DNA of 32,364 nucleotides from CALJIC01 sp039805565. Lineage in GTDB: Bacteria > Chloroflexota > Chloroflexia > Chloroflexales > Roseiflexaceae. Shown piece after piece: positions 17,900 to 25,744 of this stretch (position 1 is the first letter of the stretch; every line of letters starts with the position of its first letter). Under the pieces are notes generated by a model. It saw only the letters and a list, made by a program, of their open reading frames with translations, was not told the DNA's origin and made no database searches. Position numbers and translations under genes: made by a program. The stretch covers positions 1 to 32,364 of the forward strand of contig JBDLTZ010000045.1 in assembly GCA_039805565.1 (NCBI GenBank), written 5' to 3'.

Positions 17900-19081
17900 A
17901 TGCGACTACTCAGCGTCTCCCAGCTCAACACCTACCTCCGCCAGCTGCTCGAGGCCGACGAGATCCTGCAGGATGTCTGGATCGAGGGCGAGGTCTCGAA
18001 CTTCAACCGCCACACCTCCGGCCACTGGTACTTTACGCTGAAAGAGGGCGACGCCCAGATCAGCGCGGCCTGCTGGCGCACCTACGCGACGCGGATCCCC
18101 TCCGTGCCTGGCAACGGCGACGCGGTGCTGGCCCACGGGCGGATCTCGTTCTACGAGGTGCGCGGCCAGCTCCAGCTGTACGTCGATATGATTCGCCCCG
18201 CCGGCGTGGGCCTGCTCCAGGCGCAGTTCGAGCGGCTCAAGGCCCGGCTCGATGCCGAGGGGCTGTTCGACCCCTCGCGCAAGCGGCCGCTGCCTGACCT
18301 GCCGCGGCGGATCGGGGTGGCAACCTCGCCCACCGGCGCCGCGCTGCAGGACATTCTCACCGTCCTGCGCCGGCGCTTCCCCCTGGCCGAGGTGGTGCTC
18401 GCGCCGTGCCAGGTGCAGGGCGCCGGCGCGGCCGATACGGTGGTCGAGGCGCTCTACGCGCTCTATGACGCTGACGTGGACGTGATCATCGTGGCGCGCG
18501 GCGGCGGCTCGGCCGAGGATCTGTGGTGCTTCAACGAGGAGGTCGTGGCGCGGGCAGTGTTCGCCAGCCCGGTGCCGGTGGTGAGCGGCGTGGGCCACGA
18601 GACCGACACCACGATCATCGACTACGTGGCCGATGTGCGCGCCCCCACCCCATCGGCCGCCGCCGAGCTCGTCTCGCCCGACGTGGCCGACATGGCAGAT
18701 ATGGTGGCCACGCTGCGCGACACCCTCGAGGTGGCGGTGCTGCGCCGCCTCCGGGATGAGGGCGAGCTCCTGCGCGGGTTAGTGCGGCGCATGGGCCAGC
18801 AGTCGCCCGAGGCGCGGGTGCGGCGCGACCGCCAGACGCTCGATGACATGCTGCGGCGGGCTCACGCGGCGCTGGCGCACGGCACGGATCTGAGGCGCGC
18901 GCGGCTGGAGGGGGCCGTCGCGCAGCTCGAGGCGCTGAGCCCCCAGGCGACTCTCGCGCGCGGCTACGCGGTGGTGCGGCGGGCCGACGGCCAGGTCGTC
19001 ACGACGCCGTCACAGGTGGCGGGCGGGGAGCATGTCGAGGTTACTGTGCGCGACGGGTCGTTCACGGCCGAGAAGCAGTGA
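17900..19081 (+). CDS. xseA: XseA, exodeoxyribonuclease VII large subunit
   Basis: Catalytic subunit of exonuclease VII, which degrades single-stranded DNA from both ends to oligonucleotides. It is 393 residues, slightly short but within the family range. It has an N-terminal OB fold (LLSVSQLNTYLRQLLE, VWIEGEVSNFNRHTSGHWYF), then the nuclease core with GVATSPTGAALQDIL, VIIVARGGGSAEDLWCFNEE and VSGVGHETDTTIIDYVADVR. A helical region follows, ending LARGYAVVRRADG. ATG 17900 gives the family-typical MRLLSVSQLN; longer open sequence upstream is read-through of accB and the repeat. No clear ribosome site is present because a heptad array runs almost to the start. Confidence 0.96.
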   Translation: MRLLSVSQLNTYLRQLLEADEILQDVWIEGEVSNFNRHTSGHWYFTLKEGDAQISAACWRTYATRIPSVPGNGDAVLAHGRISFYEVRGQLQLYVDMIRPAGVGLLQAQFERLKARLDAEGLFDPSRKRPLPDLPRRIGVATSPTGAALQDILTVLRRRFPLAEVVLAPCQVQGAGAADTVVEALYALYDADVDVIIVARGGGSAEDLWCFNEEVVARAVFASPVPVVSGVGHETDTTIIDYVADVRAPTPSAAAELVSPDVADMADMVATLRDTLEVAVLRRLRDEGELLRGLVRRMGQQSPEARVRRDRQTLDDMLRRAHAALAHGTDLRRARLEGAVAQLEALSPQATLARGYAVVRRADGQVVTTPSQVAGGEHVEVTVRDGSFTAEKQ

Positions 19082-19170
19082 AGGCGTCTCAGCGCAGAGC
19101 GGGGGCCTGGGGCCATAGCCCGCGAGAGAGAGCTTGCGTTCGTGAAGGCGCCTCGGGGTGGAGCGGTGGC

Positions 19171-19190
19171 TCGGGGGGCGTGGCCCCCGA
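19171..19190 (+). other. GC hairpin between xseA and xseB
   Basis: TCGGGGG (19171-19177) and CCCCCGA (19184-19190) with a 6-base loop, followed by an AT-rich stretch (agaaatatat) in the 144-base gap. It may be an RNA-processing or partial termination element; it is not followed by a T-run. No other gene is evident in the gap. Confidence 0.4.
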
Positions 19191-19225
19191 AGAAATATAT
19201 CCTTTACATCTTGAAGGGCAGACCA

Positions 19226-19453
19226 ATGACCATAGATAGCGACAACACGAGCTATGAGGCGCTCTTCGCCCGGATGCAGGAGATCGTAGCGTCGCTCGAG
19301 GCCGGCGAGCTCCCCCTGGAGCGGGCGCTGGCCCTCTACGAGGAGGGCGTTGCCGTCGCCTCGGCCTGCCAGCGCATGCTGGATGAGGCGGTGCTGCGGG
19401 TGCAGGAGCTCCAGGGGGGGGGGCTGCCGCGGCCGGGCCTGCTGGAGGAGTAG
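19226..19453 (+). CDS. xseB: XseB, exodeoxyribonuclease VII small subunit
   Basis: The small helical partner of XseA; several copies bind each large subunit. It is 75 residues and matches the family: SYEALFARMQEIVASLEAGELPLERALALYEEGVAVASACQRMLDEA. ATG 19226 is preceded by GAAGGG at 8 bases. The longer open frame from 19142 has a non-conserved lead and is rejected. The stop is 3 bases from the next gene, so the two are likely co-translated. Confidence 0.95.
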   Translation: MTIDSDNTSYEALFARMQEIVASLEAGELPLERALALYEEGVAVASACQRMLDEAVLRVQELQGGGLPRPGLLEE

Positions 19454-19456
19454 CAC

Positions 19457-21349
19457 ATGGACGCCGAGAAGATCCACCGGTACCCGCGCCCGCTCACCTG
19501 GGCGATCGAGCTGGTCTCCGCGCTGGCGGTGGGGGCGGCGGCATTGCTCTTTGCGCGGGACCTGCTGCGCTACCTGTGGGCCGCACTCGGCACCGACCGC
19601 ACGCTCTTCGCCCGCGTGCCGTACCTCCCCGAGGCGCTGCTGGCGATCAACGGCGGGCCGGTGGTGCGGGTGGTGGAGCCGATCGGCCTGCTCTCGTCGC
19701 TGCTCGGCCCGCTCGGCTGGCTGGCCCTGGCGCTGCTGCTGGCGCTGCTGCTGCGCAACAGCCTGCCAACCCTGCGCACCAGCCCGCGGGGGACGCTGGT
19801 GGAGTTCGCCGGCGGCTGGCTGCCCGTGCCGTGGGAGAGCGTCAAGACGATCAAGGTCACCGACGCGGGCGAGCGCTACGTGCTGCTGGCCGAGACCGAC
19901 AGCGGGCATCTCACCGGCTGGCACCGCGGCTACAGCCTGATCTACCGGCTCGGATTCCGCCCCGGCTTCCTGATCTCCTCGGCAATCGGGGACTTCGACG
20001 GCCTGGTGAAGACCCTGCTGAGCGAGACCGACCGGGTGGCGCGCGTGCTGGACAACGCCCGGCCGGCGCAGCTGCAGGAGGAGGCCACCTCGCCGCTGTT
20101 CCGCCTGCTCCTGAGCCCTGCCTCGTTCTTCGCTCAGCGCAGCGGGCCGCCCTCCTCTCCTGCTCAAGCGCCTGTGGTGGCCGGCGGCGGCGATGTGGTG
20201 CGGGGCACCTACCCCGGCCGTATCACTGCGATCTTTCAGTGGACCACCGGCCTGCTGGCGGCGCTGGCCTTTATACGCTTCGTCGTGGCGCTGCTCTCTT
20301 TCCTGGCGCTCACCTTCCCGGATCTGCGCCGTCTGCCCGTGTTCGACCAGCTGAGCCTGCGCGAGTTGCCCGCGCCCTGGTGGCTGCTGATCGGCGCCGT
20401 CCTCGCCCTGGTGGGCGTGCTATGGCTGCTTCTGGCGATACGCAACCTGCTGCCGGAGCTCGAGGCAGGCGCCGACGGCCTGACCGTCCACTACGTCGGG
20501 CGCAGCGTCACGGTGCCGTGGCAGCGCATCAGGGCCGTCAAGGTGACGGAGCTCTCCGAGCGCAGCCAGGTGGTGCTGATCCAGCTCACCGGCGGCCTGC
20601 CGCTCGGCGCCCGGCTCGCCAGCCTGATCTACGACGGCCGCCTCGCGCCCGGCGTGCTGCTCACGTCGGCGCTGAGCAGCTTCGAGCCTCTGCTGCAGCG
20701 CGTGATCCTCGAGGTGATGCGCAACCCCGCCGCGCCCGATACCGCGGGCGAGGCCCCCATCTTCCAGAGCGACGCGCGCTCGGACTTCCTGACCCTCAGT
20801 GTCCAGTCCAGCACGGCGATCGACCGTGCGGTAGAGGAGATACGGGCCGACGAGGGGACGAAGGCGCTGTCACTGGGCCGGGCGCTCGGCGCGGGTCGCT
20901 CGATGCTGCTGCTGGCGCTGGCGCCGGCGCTGATCCTGTTCGGCGAGCGCGTCTTTGTGCTCGGCGTGCTGCCGGACGCGCGGCTGGTGATCACCGCGCT
21001 GGTGCTGTTCCTGCTGAGCCTGCTGGAGTGGCCGCTGGTGGCGATCCTCTCGATCGTGCTGGACGAGACGAGCGGCGGTGGGGAGGAGGGCAACCGGGCG
21101 GTGTACCTCTACCCGCTGGTGCAGCTGCCGCGCGCGCTGCCGCTGATGGCCGCCCTGCTCATGACGCTGCTCGCCGTGCCGGCGCTGCCCACGCTGCTCT
21201 GGCTCGTGGCGATCGGCTGGTCGTTCCTGCTGGCGGCGGGCCTGTGGGGCGCGCTCTACGACTGGCGCGGCGGGCAGCTTCTGGCCGGAGGGCTGGTGCC
21301 GGTGGTGTTCCAGCTGTTCATCCTGGTTGGATACCTCGTCGTCCGGTAG
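19457..21349 (+). CDS. Membrane protein with two internal repeats of TM pair plus PH-like domain
   Basis: A 630-residue integral membrane protein of unknown function. Hydrophobic segments lie near 14-36, 76-100, 258-287, 307-332, 482-502, 508-535, 560-580 and 583-600, with another at 610-629. Residues 111-188 and 340-417 align with each other (VEFAGGWLPVPWESVKTIKV with VHYVGRSVTVPWQRIRAVKV, then FLISSAIGDFDGLVKTLL with VLLTSALSSFEPLLQRVI). Each half is a TM pair followed by a bacterial PH-like beta domain. ATG 19457 has GGAG upstream and sits 3 bases after xseB. The transcript ends at the terminator at 21407. No named family recognised. Confidence 0.85.
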   Translation: MDAEKIHRYPRPLTWAIELVSALAVGAAALLFARDLLRYLWAALGTDRTLFARVPYLPEALLAINGGPVVRVVEPIGLLSSLLGPLGWLALALLLALLLRNSLPTLRTSPRGTLVEFAGGWLPVPWESVKTIKVTDAGERYVLLAETDSGHLTGWHRGYSLIYRLGFRPGFLISSAIGDFDGLVKTLLSETDRVARVLDNARPAQLQEEATSPLFRLLLSPASFFAQRSGPPSSPAQAPVVAGGGDVVRGTYPGRITAIFQWTTGLLAALAFIRFVVALLSFLALTFPDLRRLPVFDQLSLRELPAPWWLLIGAVLALVGVLWLLLAIRNLLPELEAGADGLTVHYVGRSVTVPWQRIRAVKVTELSERSQVVLIQLTGGLPLGARLASLIYDGRLAPGVLLTSALSSFEPLLQRVILEVMRNPAAPDTAGEAPIFQSDARSDFLTLSVQSSTAIDRAVEEIRADEGTKALSLGRALGAGRSMLLLALAPALILFGERVFVLGVLPDARLVITALVLFLLSLLEWPLVAILSIVLDETSGGGEEGNRAVYLYPLVQLPRALPLMAALLMTLLAVPALPTLLWLVAIGWSFLLAAGLWGALYDWRGGQLLAGGLVPVVFQLFILVGYLVVR

Positions 21350-21352
21350 GGC

Positions 21353-21408
21353 TGAGCCTTGAGCCTTGGGTCGTGAGCTGTGAGGGCTAAGGGCTGAGAC
21401 GTAAGGGG
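21353..21408. repeat. Heptad array, TGAGnnn class
   Basis: Eight uninterrupted units: TGAGCCT twice, TGGGTCG, TGAGCTG, TGAGGGC, TAAGGGC, TGAGACG, TAAGGGG. It begins 4 bases after the stop of the membrane-protein gene and runs directly into the terminator stem at 21407. Confidence 0.85.
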
Positions 21409-21434
21409 GTGTGGCGAGATGCCACACCCTTTTT
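21407..21434 (+). terminator. Rho-independent terminator
   Basis: Perfect 9-bp stem GGGTGTGGC (21407-21415) and GCCACACCC (21421-21429), loop GAGAT, followed by five T (21430-21434). It ends the xseB/membrane-protein transcript. Confidence 0.92.
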
Positions 21435-21450
21435 GTTGGCCCTTCGTATG

Positions 21451-21459
21451 TGCTATGAT
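21451..21459 (+). promoter_or_regulatory. Extended -10 promoter for the 193-aa membrane-protein gene
   Basis: TGCTATGAT (TGn plus TATGAT) lies 17 bases past the terminator T-run and about 120 bases before ATG 21582. It has the same TGnTATnnT form as the elements at 27724 and 29262. The -35 is poor, as is usual for extended -10 promoters. Confidence 0.5.
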
Positions 21460-21581
21460 ACATCGTACGAGGTGCGTTGTGAATAGGTGACAGTCATTTC
21501 GGTGTGCCACTGCTATGCTAACGCCCTAACTGGTCCGCTTGTCATGTATCGTCTGCCGTCCAGCCTCTGATGGAGGGAGCG

Positions 21582-22163
21582 ATGCCCCGGGTGACCGAGC
21601 TTGTCGACGACGCCTACCTCGTGCATGCGCCGCCGCGCCCCTTCCCGGCCGCGGCGCTGCCCGCGCTGATCGGCGATACAGCGCTGAGGCGGCCGCTGCG
21701 CGTACTGCTCGATCCGGCGCTGCTGGCGTGCGCGGCGATTCTGGGGCTGCTCCTGGCCCGCGACGCGTGGTGGCCGCTGCTCCTGCCGCCGCTGGCGGGC
21801 GTGCTCTGGTGGGTGTGGCGGAGGGCGCTCGGCGTCTGGCGCAAGGTGTGTGACGAGGTCGGCCTGCTCCGCCACGGGCGCACCGTGCGGGCGCGGGTGC
21901 TGCGGCTGCGGCCGCACCGCAACACGCTCGGGGAGATCGACGGCGCCCTGCTGTTCTGCGCCATCCCCGTAGCTGCCCGGCGCACCTACGTCGGCAGCGT
22001 CTGGCTCTCGGACGGCACCGAGGCGCTGCGGCTGCACCGCGAGGGGCGGGTGAATGTCATCTGCCTGCCCCGCACCCCCGGAACCTGGCGCATCGTGGAC
22101 GCGCTGCACTCTGAGCAGCGCTACGATACCCCGAGCCTCACTATCGCTCCCGTAGCGCCCTAA
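21582..22163 (+). CDS. Two-TM membrane protein, unknown function
   Basis: 193 residues. ATG 21582 has GGAGGGAG just upstream, better than the ATG at 21570. Two adjacent hydrophobic segments (about 42-60 and 63-80, LLACAAILGLLLA and WWPLLLPPLAGVLWWVW) form a hairpin. A C-terminal soluble beta-rich domain (about 90-193) follows. The two-TM plus beta-domain plan recalls DUF3592-like or PH-like membrane proteins, and one half of the preceding 630-residue protein, but I cannot name the family. Confidence 0.75.
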   Translation: MPRVTELVDDAYLVHAPPRPFPAAALPALIGDTALRRPLRVLLDPALLACAAILGLLLARDAWWPLLLPPLAGVLWWVWRRALGVWRKVCDEVGLLRHGRTVRARVLRLRPHRNTLGEIDGALLFCAIPVAARRTYVGSVWLSDGTEALRLHREGRVNVICLPRTPGTWRIVDALHSEQRYDTPSLTIAPVAP

Positions 22164-22185
22164 GTGCTCCTTCCGGCAAGAACTT

Positions 22186-22215
22186 TGTCACTCTGAGTGC
22201 GGCGAAGAGTCTGAG
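22186..22215. repeat. Dispersed-repeat-like sequence (TCTGAGTGCGGCGAAGA type)
   Basis: The sequence TGTCACTCTGAGTGCGGCGA and the following AGAGTCTGAG resemble the GTCATTCTGAGCGnAGCGAAGAATCT-type intergenic repeat that I recall from many bacterial genomes including Chloroflexota. ACTCT and AGAGT can pair. Only one copy is in the window, so the repeat nature is from memory. The rest of the 22164-22408 gap shows only the AAGGAGG ribosome site of the next gene. Confidence 0.45.
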
Positions 22216-22408
22216 CCAGTGGTGCTTCAGCGGACCCGCAAGGAGCTCTTCCCTCCACGATATCCTGTCGTACTCCGCAAACTGCCTCCCACAGAGTCGT
22301 CACTCTTGGCCCCTTCTACCGTTACTCATGTATTGCCCGTTTTGTGTGATACGTGGAGAGCGGCGCCGGCGATGAAGACTGGTGCGCCAGGATACGAAGG
22401 AGGCCTCG

Positions 22409-24673
22409 ATGAAGGTGCGCTCCGCCCCGTCTCGACTAGTCGTCTCGCTCATCATCCTTACGCTTGCTACCGCGCTCGCCGCCGTCCACCCCGGCTCCTC
22501 GCTCGCGGCCATTGCTCCGGCCTCGTGCGCGCCCGACTCCGGCAGTGCTACCATCAGCGGCAGGGTGACCTTGCCGGGCGCCGTGCCTGTCTCTTTCGTG
22601 CTGGTCACCGCCTACACGACGTACGGCGACCGGGGCGGGTACGACTACACCGACGCCAGCGGCAACTACCAGATCACCGGCCTGATCGGCGGCTCGTACC
22701 TTCTGGCGTTCGAGTATGAGAGCGGTGGGTACGCCACGGAGTGGTACAACAACCAGCCCAGCCCGACCACTGCTACCCCCGTGACGGTTCCACAAGGCGG
22801 CCTGCTTGGTGGCGTGAACGTCGAGTTGGCCCTCGGCGCGCGGTTCAGCGGCCAGGTGAACGGCGCCGGCGCCGGCCCTCTCCAGAGCGTGCGTGTCCAG
22901 GTCTACGACAGCGCCGGACAGATCGTTGCCAGGGCAATCACAGACGCAGGGGGGAACTACACGACCAGCCCCGGCCTCCCGAGCGGCAGCTACCGCCTTG
23001 GGTTCGAGGGTGCGGGCGGCTACCTGGGGCGCTACTACAGCGACAAGCCCTCGCTTGATACCGCCGATGCCCTCACGGTCGCCTCGCCCAGCGTTCGCGG
23101 CGGGACGAACATAACGCTGCCGCGAGGCGGGTCGATCAGCGGGCGCGTCACCAGCGCGGCCACCGGCCTCCCGCTGTCCGGCATGACCGTCTCTGTCTCT
23201 GGTCCTGGTGGTGGGGGCTACGACTTCACGGACGCGGGGGGGAACTACACTGTCGACGGCCTCGAGAGCGGGAGCTACACCCTTCGCGCCGAGCCGCTTT
23301 TCGACGGCGTGAACCTCTTCGCCCCGACACGGACTGCCGCAGTGACCGCGCCGAACGCAACCACCAACGCCGACATCGTCATGGCGGCCGGCGGCACCCT
23401 CACTGGCCGCGTGACCGACACGAGCGGGACGCCCCTGCAGAACATCACCGTCTACGTCAGCAGCAGCGACGGTGAGTTCCAGGAGTACGTCCAGACCGAT
23501 GTGAGCGGCGTCTACCAGGCCACCGGGCTTCCAAGCGGGGAGTACGGGGTGCTCTTCCGGCCGTCGGCGTTCATCCCCGAGGCCTACAACGATCGCCCGA
23601 ACTTCAGCAATGCTGACCGCGTGACGGTGACGGCGCCGGATACCGTCTCGAACATCGATGCCGAGCTCACCAAAGGGGCGTCGGTCAGAGGGACCGTGAC
23701 CGACGCGGCGACGGGCGACCCGCTGCCGGGCGTGTACGTCGAGGTGCTGGACTCCACCGGAGACCGAGTCGAGGGGAGCTACAGCCAGGCCGACGGTACG
23801 TACCAGATCAGCAGCACGCTGCCTACCGGCAGCTACCTGATGCGCTTCAACGCCGATGAGCGCAACGTCTCGTGCGCTTATGTGACCGAGTACTTCGGCG
23901 GTAGTCGCTCTCGCGCAGCAGCCACGCCGCTCAACGTGACCGCGCCGGCTGAGGTCGCCAACATCAACGCGGCAATGGACCGCGGGAGCATCATCTTCGG
24001 CCGCGTCACCGACGCGGCGACCGGCGCCCCAATCACCAGCGGCTCGGTGAGCGTGCGGGACGCCGCGGGGGAGGTCGTCATGTTCGGGCGGATCTCGTTC
24101 CTGGGCGGCTACCACACCACGACCGCGCTGCCGAGCGGCAGCTACCGGATCGAGTTCTCCGACTACGACGGCGGCTACGTCGACGAGTTCTACAGCGACC
24201 AGCCCTCGCTCGCACTGGCGACCCCGGTGGTGCTCACGGCCCCGGCCGACACGCTTGGTGTCGATGCGGCGCTGGAGAAGGGCGGGCTGATTGCCGGGCG
24301 TGTGACCGACGTGAGCACGGGTCAGCCCTTCACGGGCGGGAGCGTGGTCGTCTACGACGCTGCGGGGAAGCAGGTGGCGTACGGCGACATTGCGGACGAC
24401 GGCGGCTACACCGTCCTCACCGGTCTACCGAACGGTAGCTACCGCGTGGGGGTGATCCCATACGGGTACGATACGCCTGTCGAGCTCGCGAGCGCGCAGG
24501 CCAGGCCGCTCGGCGTCCCGCCCACGACGGACCGCCGGCTTATCCCGACGTTCTTCGGTGGGGTGTTCGGCCCCGGAGGGGCTACACCTGTCGACGTGAC
24601 TGCGGGCAGCACAACAAGCGGGATCGACATCGCGATGCGACGGGGTGTGTTCCTGCCGCTCACGGGCCGGTAG
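22409..24673 (+). CDS. Secreted protein of seven Cna-B/carboxypeptidase-regulatory-like repeats
   Basis: 754 residues. ATG 22409 has AAGGAGG 6 bases upstream and opens a signal peptide (hydrophobic 9-25, cleavage near 33). The mature part is seven beta-sandwich repeats of about 98 residues, each starting GxIxGRVTD-like (ISGRVTLPG, FSGQVNGAG, ISGRVTSAATG, LTGRVTDTSG, VRGTVTDAATG, IFGRVTDAATG, IAGRVTDVSTG). Most contain GNYxxxGLPSGSYRLxF, and most end with a signature such as YYSDKPSLDTADALTV or FYSDQPSLALATPVVL. It ends GVFLPLTGR, like the beta-helix proteins. No enzyme domain is seen. A stalk or adhesive surface protein is the likeliest reading. Confidence 0.9.
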   Translation: MKVRSAPSRLVVSLIILTLATALAAVHPGSSLAAIAPASCAPDSGSATISGRVTLPGAVPVSFVLVTAYTTYGDRGGYDYTDASGNYQITGLIGGSYLLAFEYESGGYATEWYNNQPSPTTATPVTVPQGGLLGGVNVELALGARFSGQVNGAGAGPLQSVRVQVYDSAGQIVARAITDAGGNYTTSPGLPSGSYRLGFEGAGGYLGRYYSDKPSLDTADALTVASPSVRGGTNITLPRGGSISGRVTSAATGLPLSGMTVSVSGPGGGGYDFTDAGGNYTVDGLESGSYTLRAEPLFDGVNLFAPTRTAAVTAPNATTNADIVMAAGGTLTGRVTDTSGTPLQNITVYVSSSDGEFQEYVQTDVSGVYQATGLPSGEYGVLFRPSAFIPEAYNDRPNFSNADRVTVTAPDTVSNIDAELTKGASVRGTVTDAATGDPLPGVYVEVLDSTGDRVEGSYSQADGTYQISSTLPTGSYLMRFNADERNVSCAYVTEYFGGSRSRAAATPLNVTAPAEVANINAAMDRGSIIFGRVTDAATGAPITSGSVSVRDAAGEVVMFGRISFLGGYHTTTALPSGSYRIEFSDYDGGYVDEFYSDQPSLALATPVVLTAPADTLGVDAALEKGGLIAGRVTDVSTGQPFTGGSVVVYDAAGKQVAYGDIADDGGYTVLTGLPNGSYRVGVIPYGYDTPVELASAQARPLGVPPTTDRRLIPTFFGGVFGPGGATPVDVTAGSTTSGIDIAMRRGVFLPLTGR

Positions 24674-24708
24674 CGAGCTGTTGCCCTTCTCCTCGCCGCG
24701 CCTAGTGA

Positions 24709-24736
24709 CCCCCTCTCCCTGCCGCGGGAGAGGGGG
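24709..24736. terminator. Bidirectional hairpin between convergent genes
   Basis: Perfect 11-bp stem CCCCCTCTCCC (24709-24719) and GGGAGAGGGGG (24726-24736), loop TGCCGC. It lies between the ends of the repeat protein (+) and the AEC transporter (-). There is no T-run on either side. The sequence also resembles common CCCTCTCCC/GGGAGAGGG intergenic repeats. Confidence 0.6.
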
Positions 24737-24818
24737 CGATTCATCGCAGCGTGATGCGCTGAACGGCGATCCAGTTCATGGTTTCTGTTCGCCCCTGACC
24801 TGAGCACCGATCGAAGAC

Positions 24819-25742
24819 TCAGCGCAGCACCGTGAGCAGAGCGGCGAGGGTGGCGAGACTGCCGAGGGTGGTGACAACGACGACGCCGGCCACGAAGCGC
24901 GGGCGTGCGCCGAACTCGGCCGAGTAGAGCACCATGTTCACCGCGGTCGGCATGCTTGCCTCGAGCACCACCACCCGCAGCGCCAGGTCGTCGAGCCCCA
25001 GCGCAGTAGCGATACCCCAGGCGAGCAGCGGCGACACCAGCAGGCGCAGCCCGGCGGCCAGCGCCGTGAGCCTACCGTCCTCCACGCCGGCGCCCTGCGC
25101 CAGCTGCATCCCGAGCAGCAGCAGCAGCAGCGGTAGCGCCGCGTCCGACATCAGCGCCACCCCGTTGAACACCGAGCCGAGCGCGTCCGCGCGGTGCGCC
25201 AGGTCCAGCCCGCCGAGGCGCGCGGCAAGCCCGGCGGCCACCGCGTAGATCTGCGGCATGCGGAAGATCTGCGCCAGCGGGTTGGCGCGCTCCGCGCTCC
25301 CGAGGCTCGCGATCGGGATGGCGAGCACCTGCGCCAGGATGGTCTGCGCGATGAAGTAGAGCAGCGCGCGCTGGAAGCCGGCCTCGCCAAAGGCGAAGCG
25401 CGTGGTGGGCAGTCCGTAGTTGCCCGAGTTCATGAACATCGTGCAGAGGAGCAGCGCCGCCAGGCTCGCGCGGTCCAGCCGTGCGGCGCGCCCGACCACG
25501 TACGTGATCGCGCCCATCGCCACAACGAGCAGCGCCGAGGCACCGGAGATACGCAGCGCCTCGGCGCCCGTGACCTCGATGCGGACAAGAGTAGTGAAGA
25601 TCAGCGCCGGGCCGAGCACGTACATGCTCACCCGGTTAAGCGTGCGCAGGTCGAGCGGGGCGTAGGTGCGCCGCAGCGCGTAGCCGCTCACGACCACCAC
25701 GATGACGGGGAGAAGGACTTCGACGAAGGCGGCAACGATCAT
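24819..25742 (-). CDS. AEC-family transporter (auxin efflux carrier-like)
   Basis: A 307-residue inner-membrane permease with about ten hydrophobic segments in a five-plus-five arrangement. The N terminus FVEVLLPVIVVVVSGYALRR, the central MFMNSGNYGLPTTRFAFG and the second-half PTAVNMVLYSAEFG are typical of the family, which exports organic anions or small carboxylates. The substrate cannot be read from sequence. The start is 2 bases after the stop of the upstream MFS/spermidine-synthase-like gene, so they are coupled, but no clear ribosome site is present. Confidence 0.92.
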   Translation of the reverse strand: MIVAAFVEVLLPVIVVVVSGYALRRTYAPLDLRTLNRVSMYVLGPALIFTTLVRIEVTGAEALRISGASALLVVAMGAITYVVGRAARLDRASLAALLLCTMFMNSGNYGLPTTRFAFGEAGFQRALLYFIAQTILAQVLAIPIASLGSAERANPLAQIFRMPQIYAVAAGLAARLGGLDLAHRADALGSVFNGVALMSDAALPLLLLLLGMQLAQGAGVEDGRLTALAAGLRLLVSPLLAWGIATALGLDDLALRVVVLEASMPTAVNMVLYSAEFGARPRFVAGVVVVTTLGSLATLAALLTVLR

Positions 25743-25744
25743 AG

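Noticed and set aside
22436..24115. A 559-codon minus-strand frame opposite the seven-repeat protein
   Set aside because: Shadow frame; its periodicity only mirrors the repeats on the true strand.
6948..24673. Sortase LPXTG signal in the surface proteins
   Set aside because: The LP in the tail is at the very end, with no following hydrophobic segment and basic tail, so sortase would have nothing to cleave.
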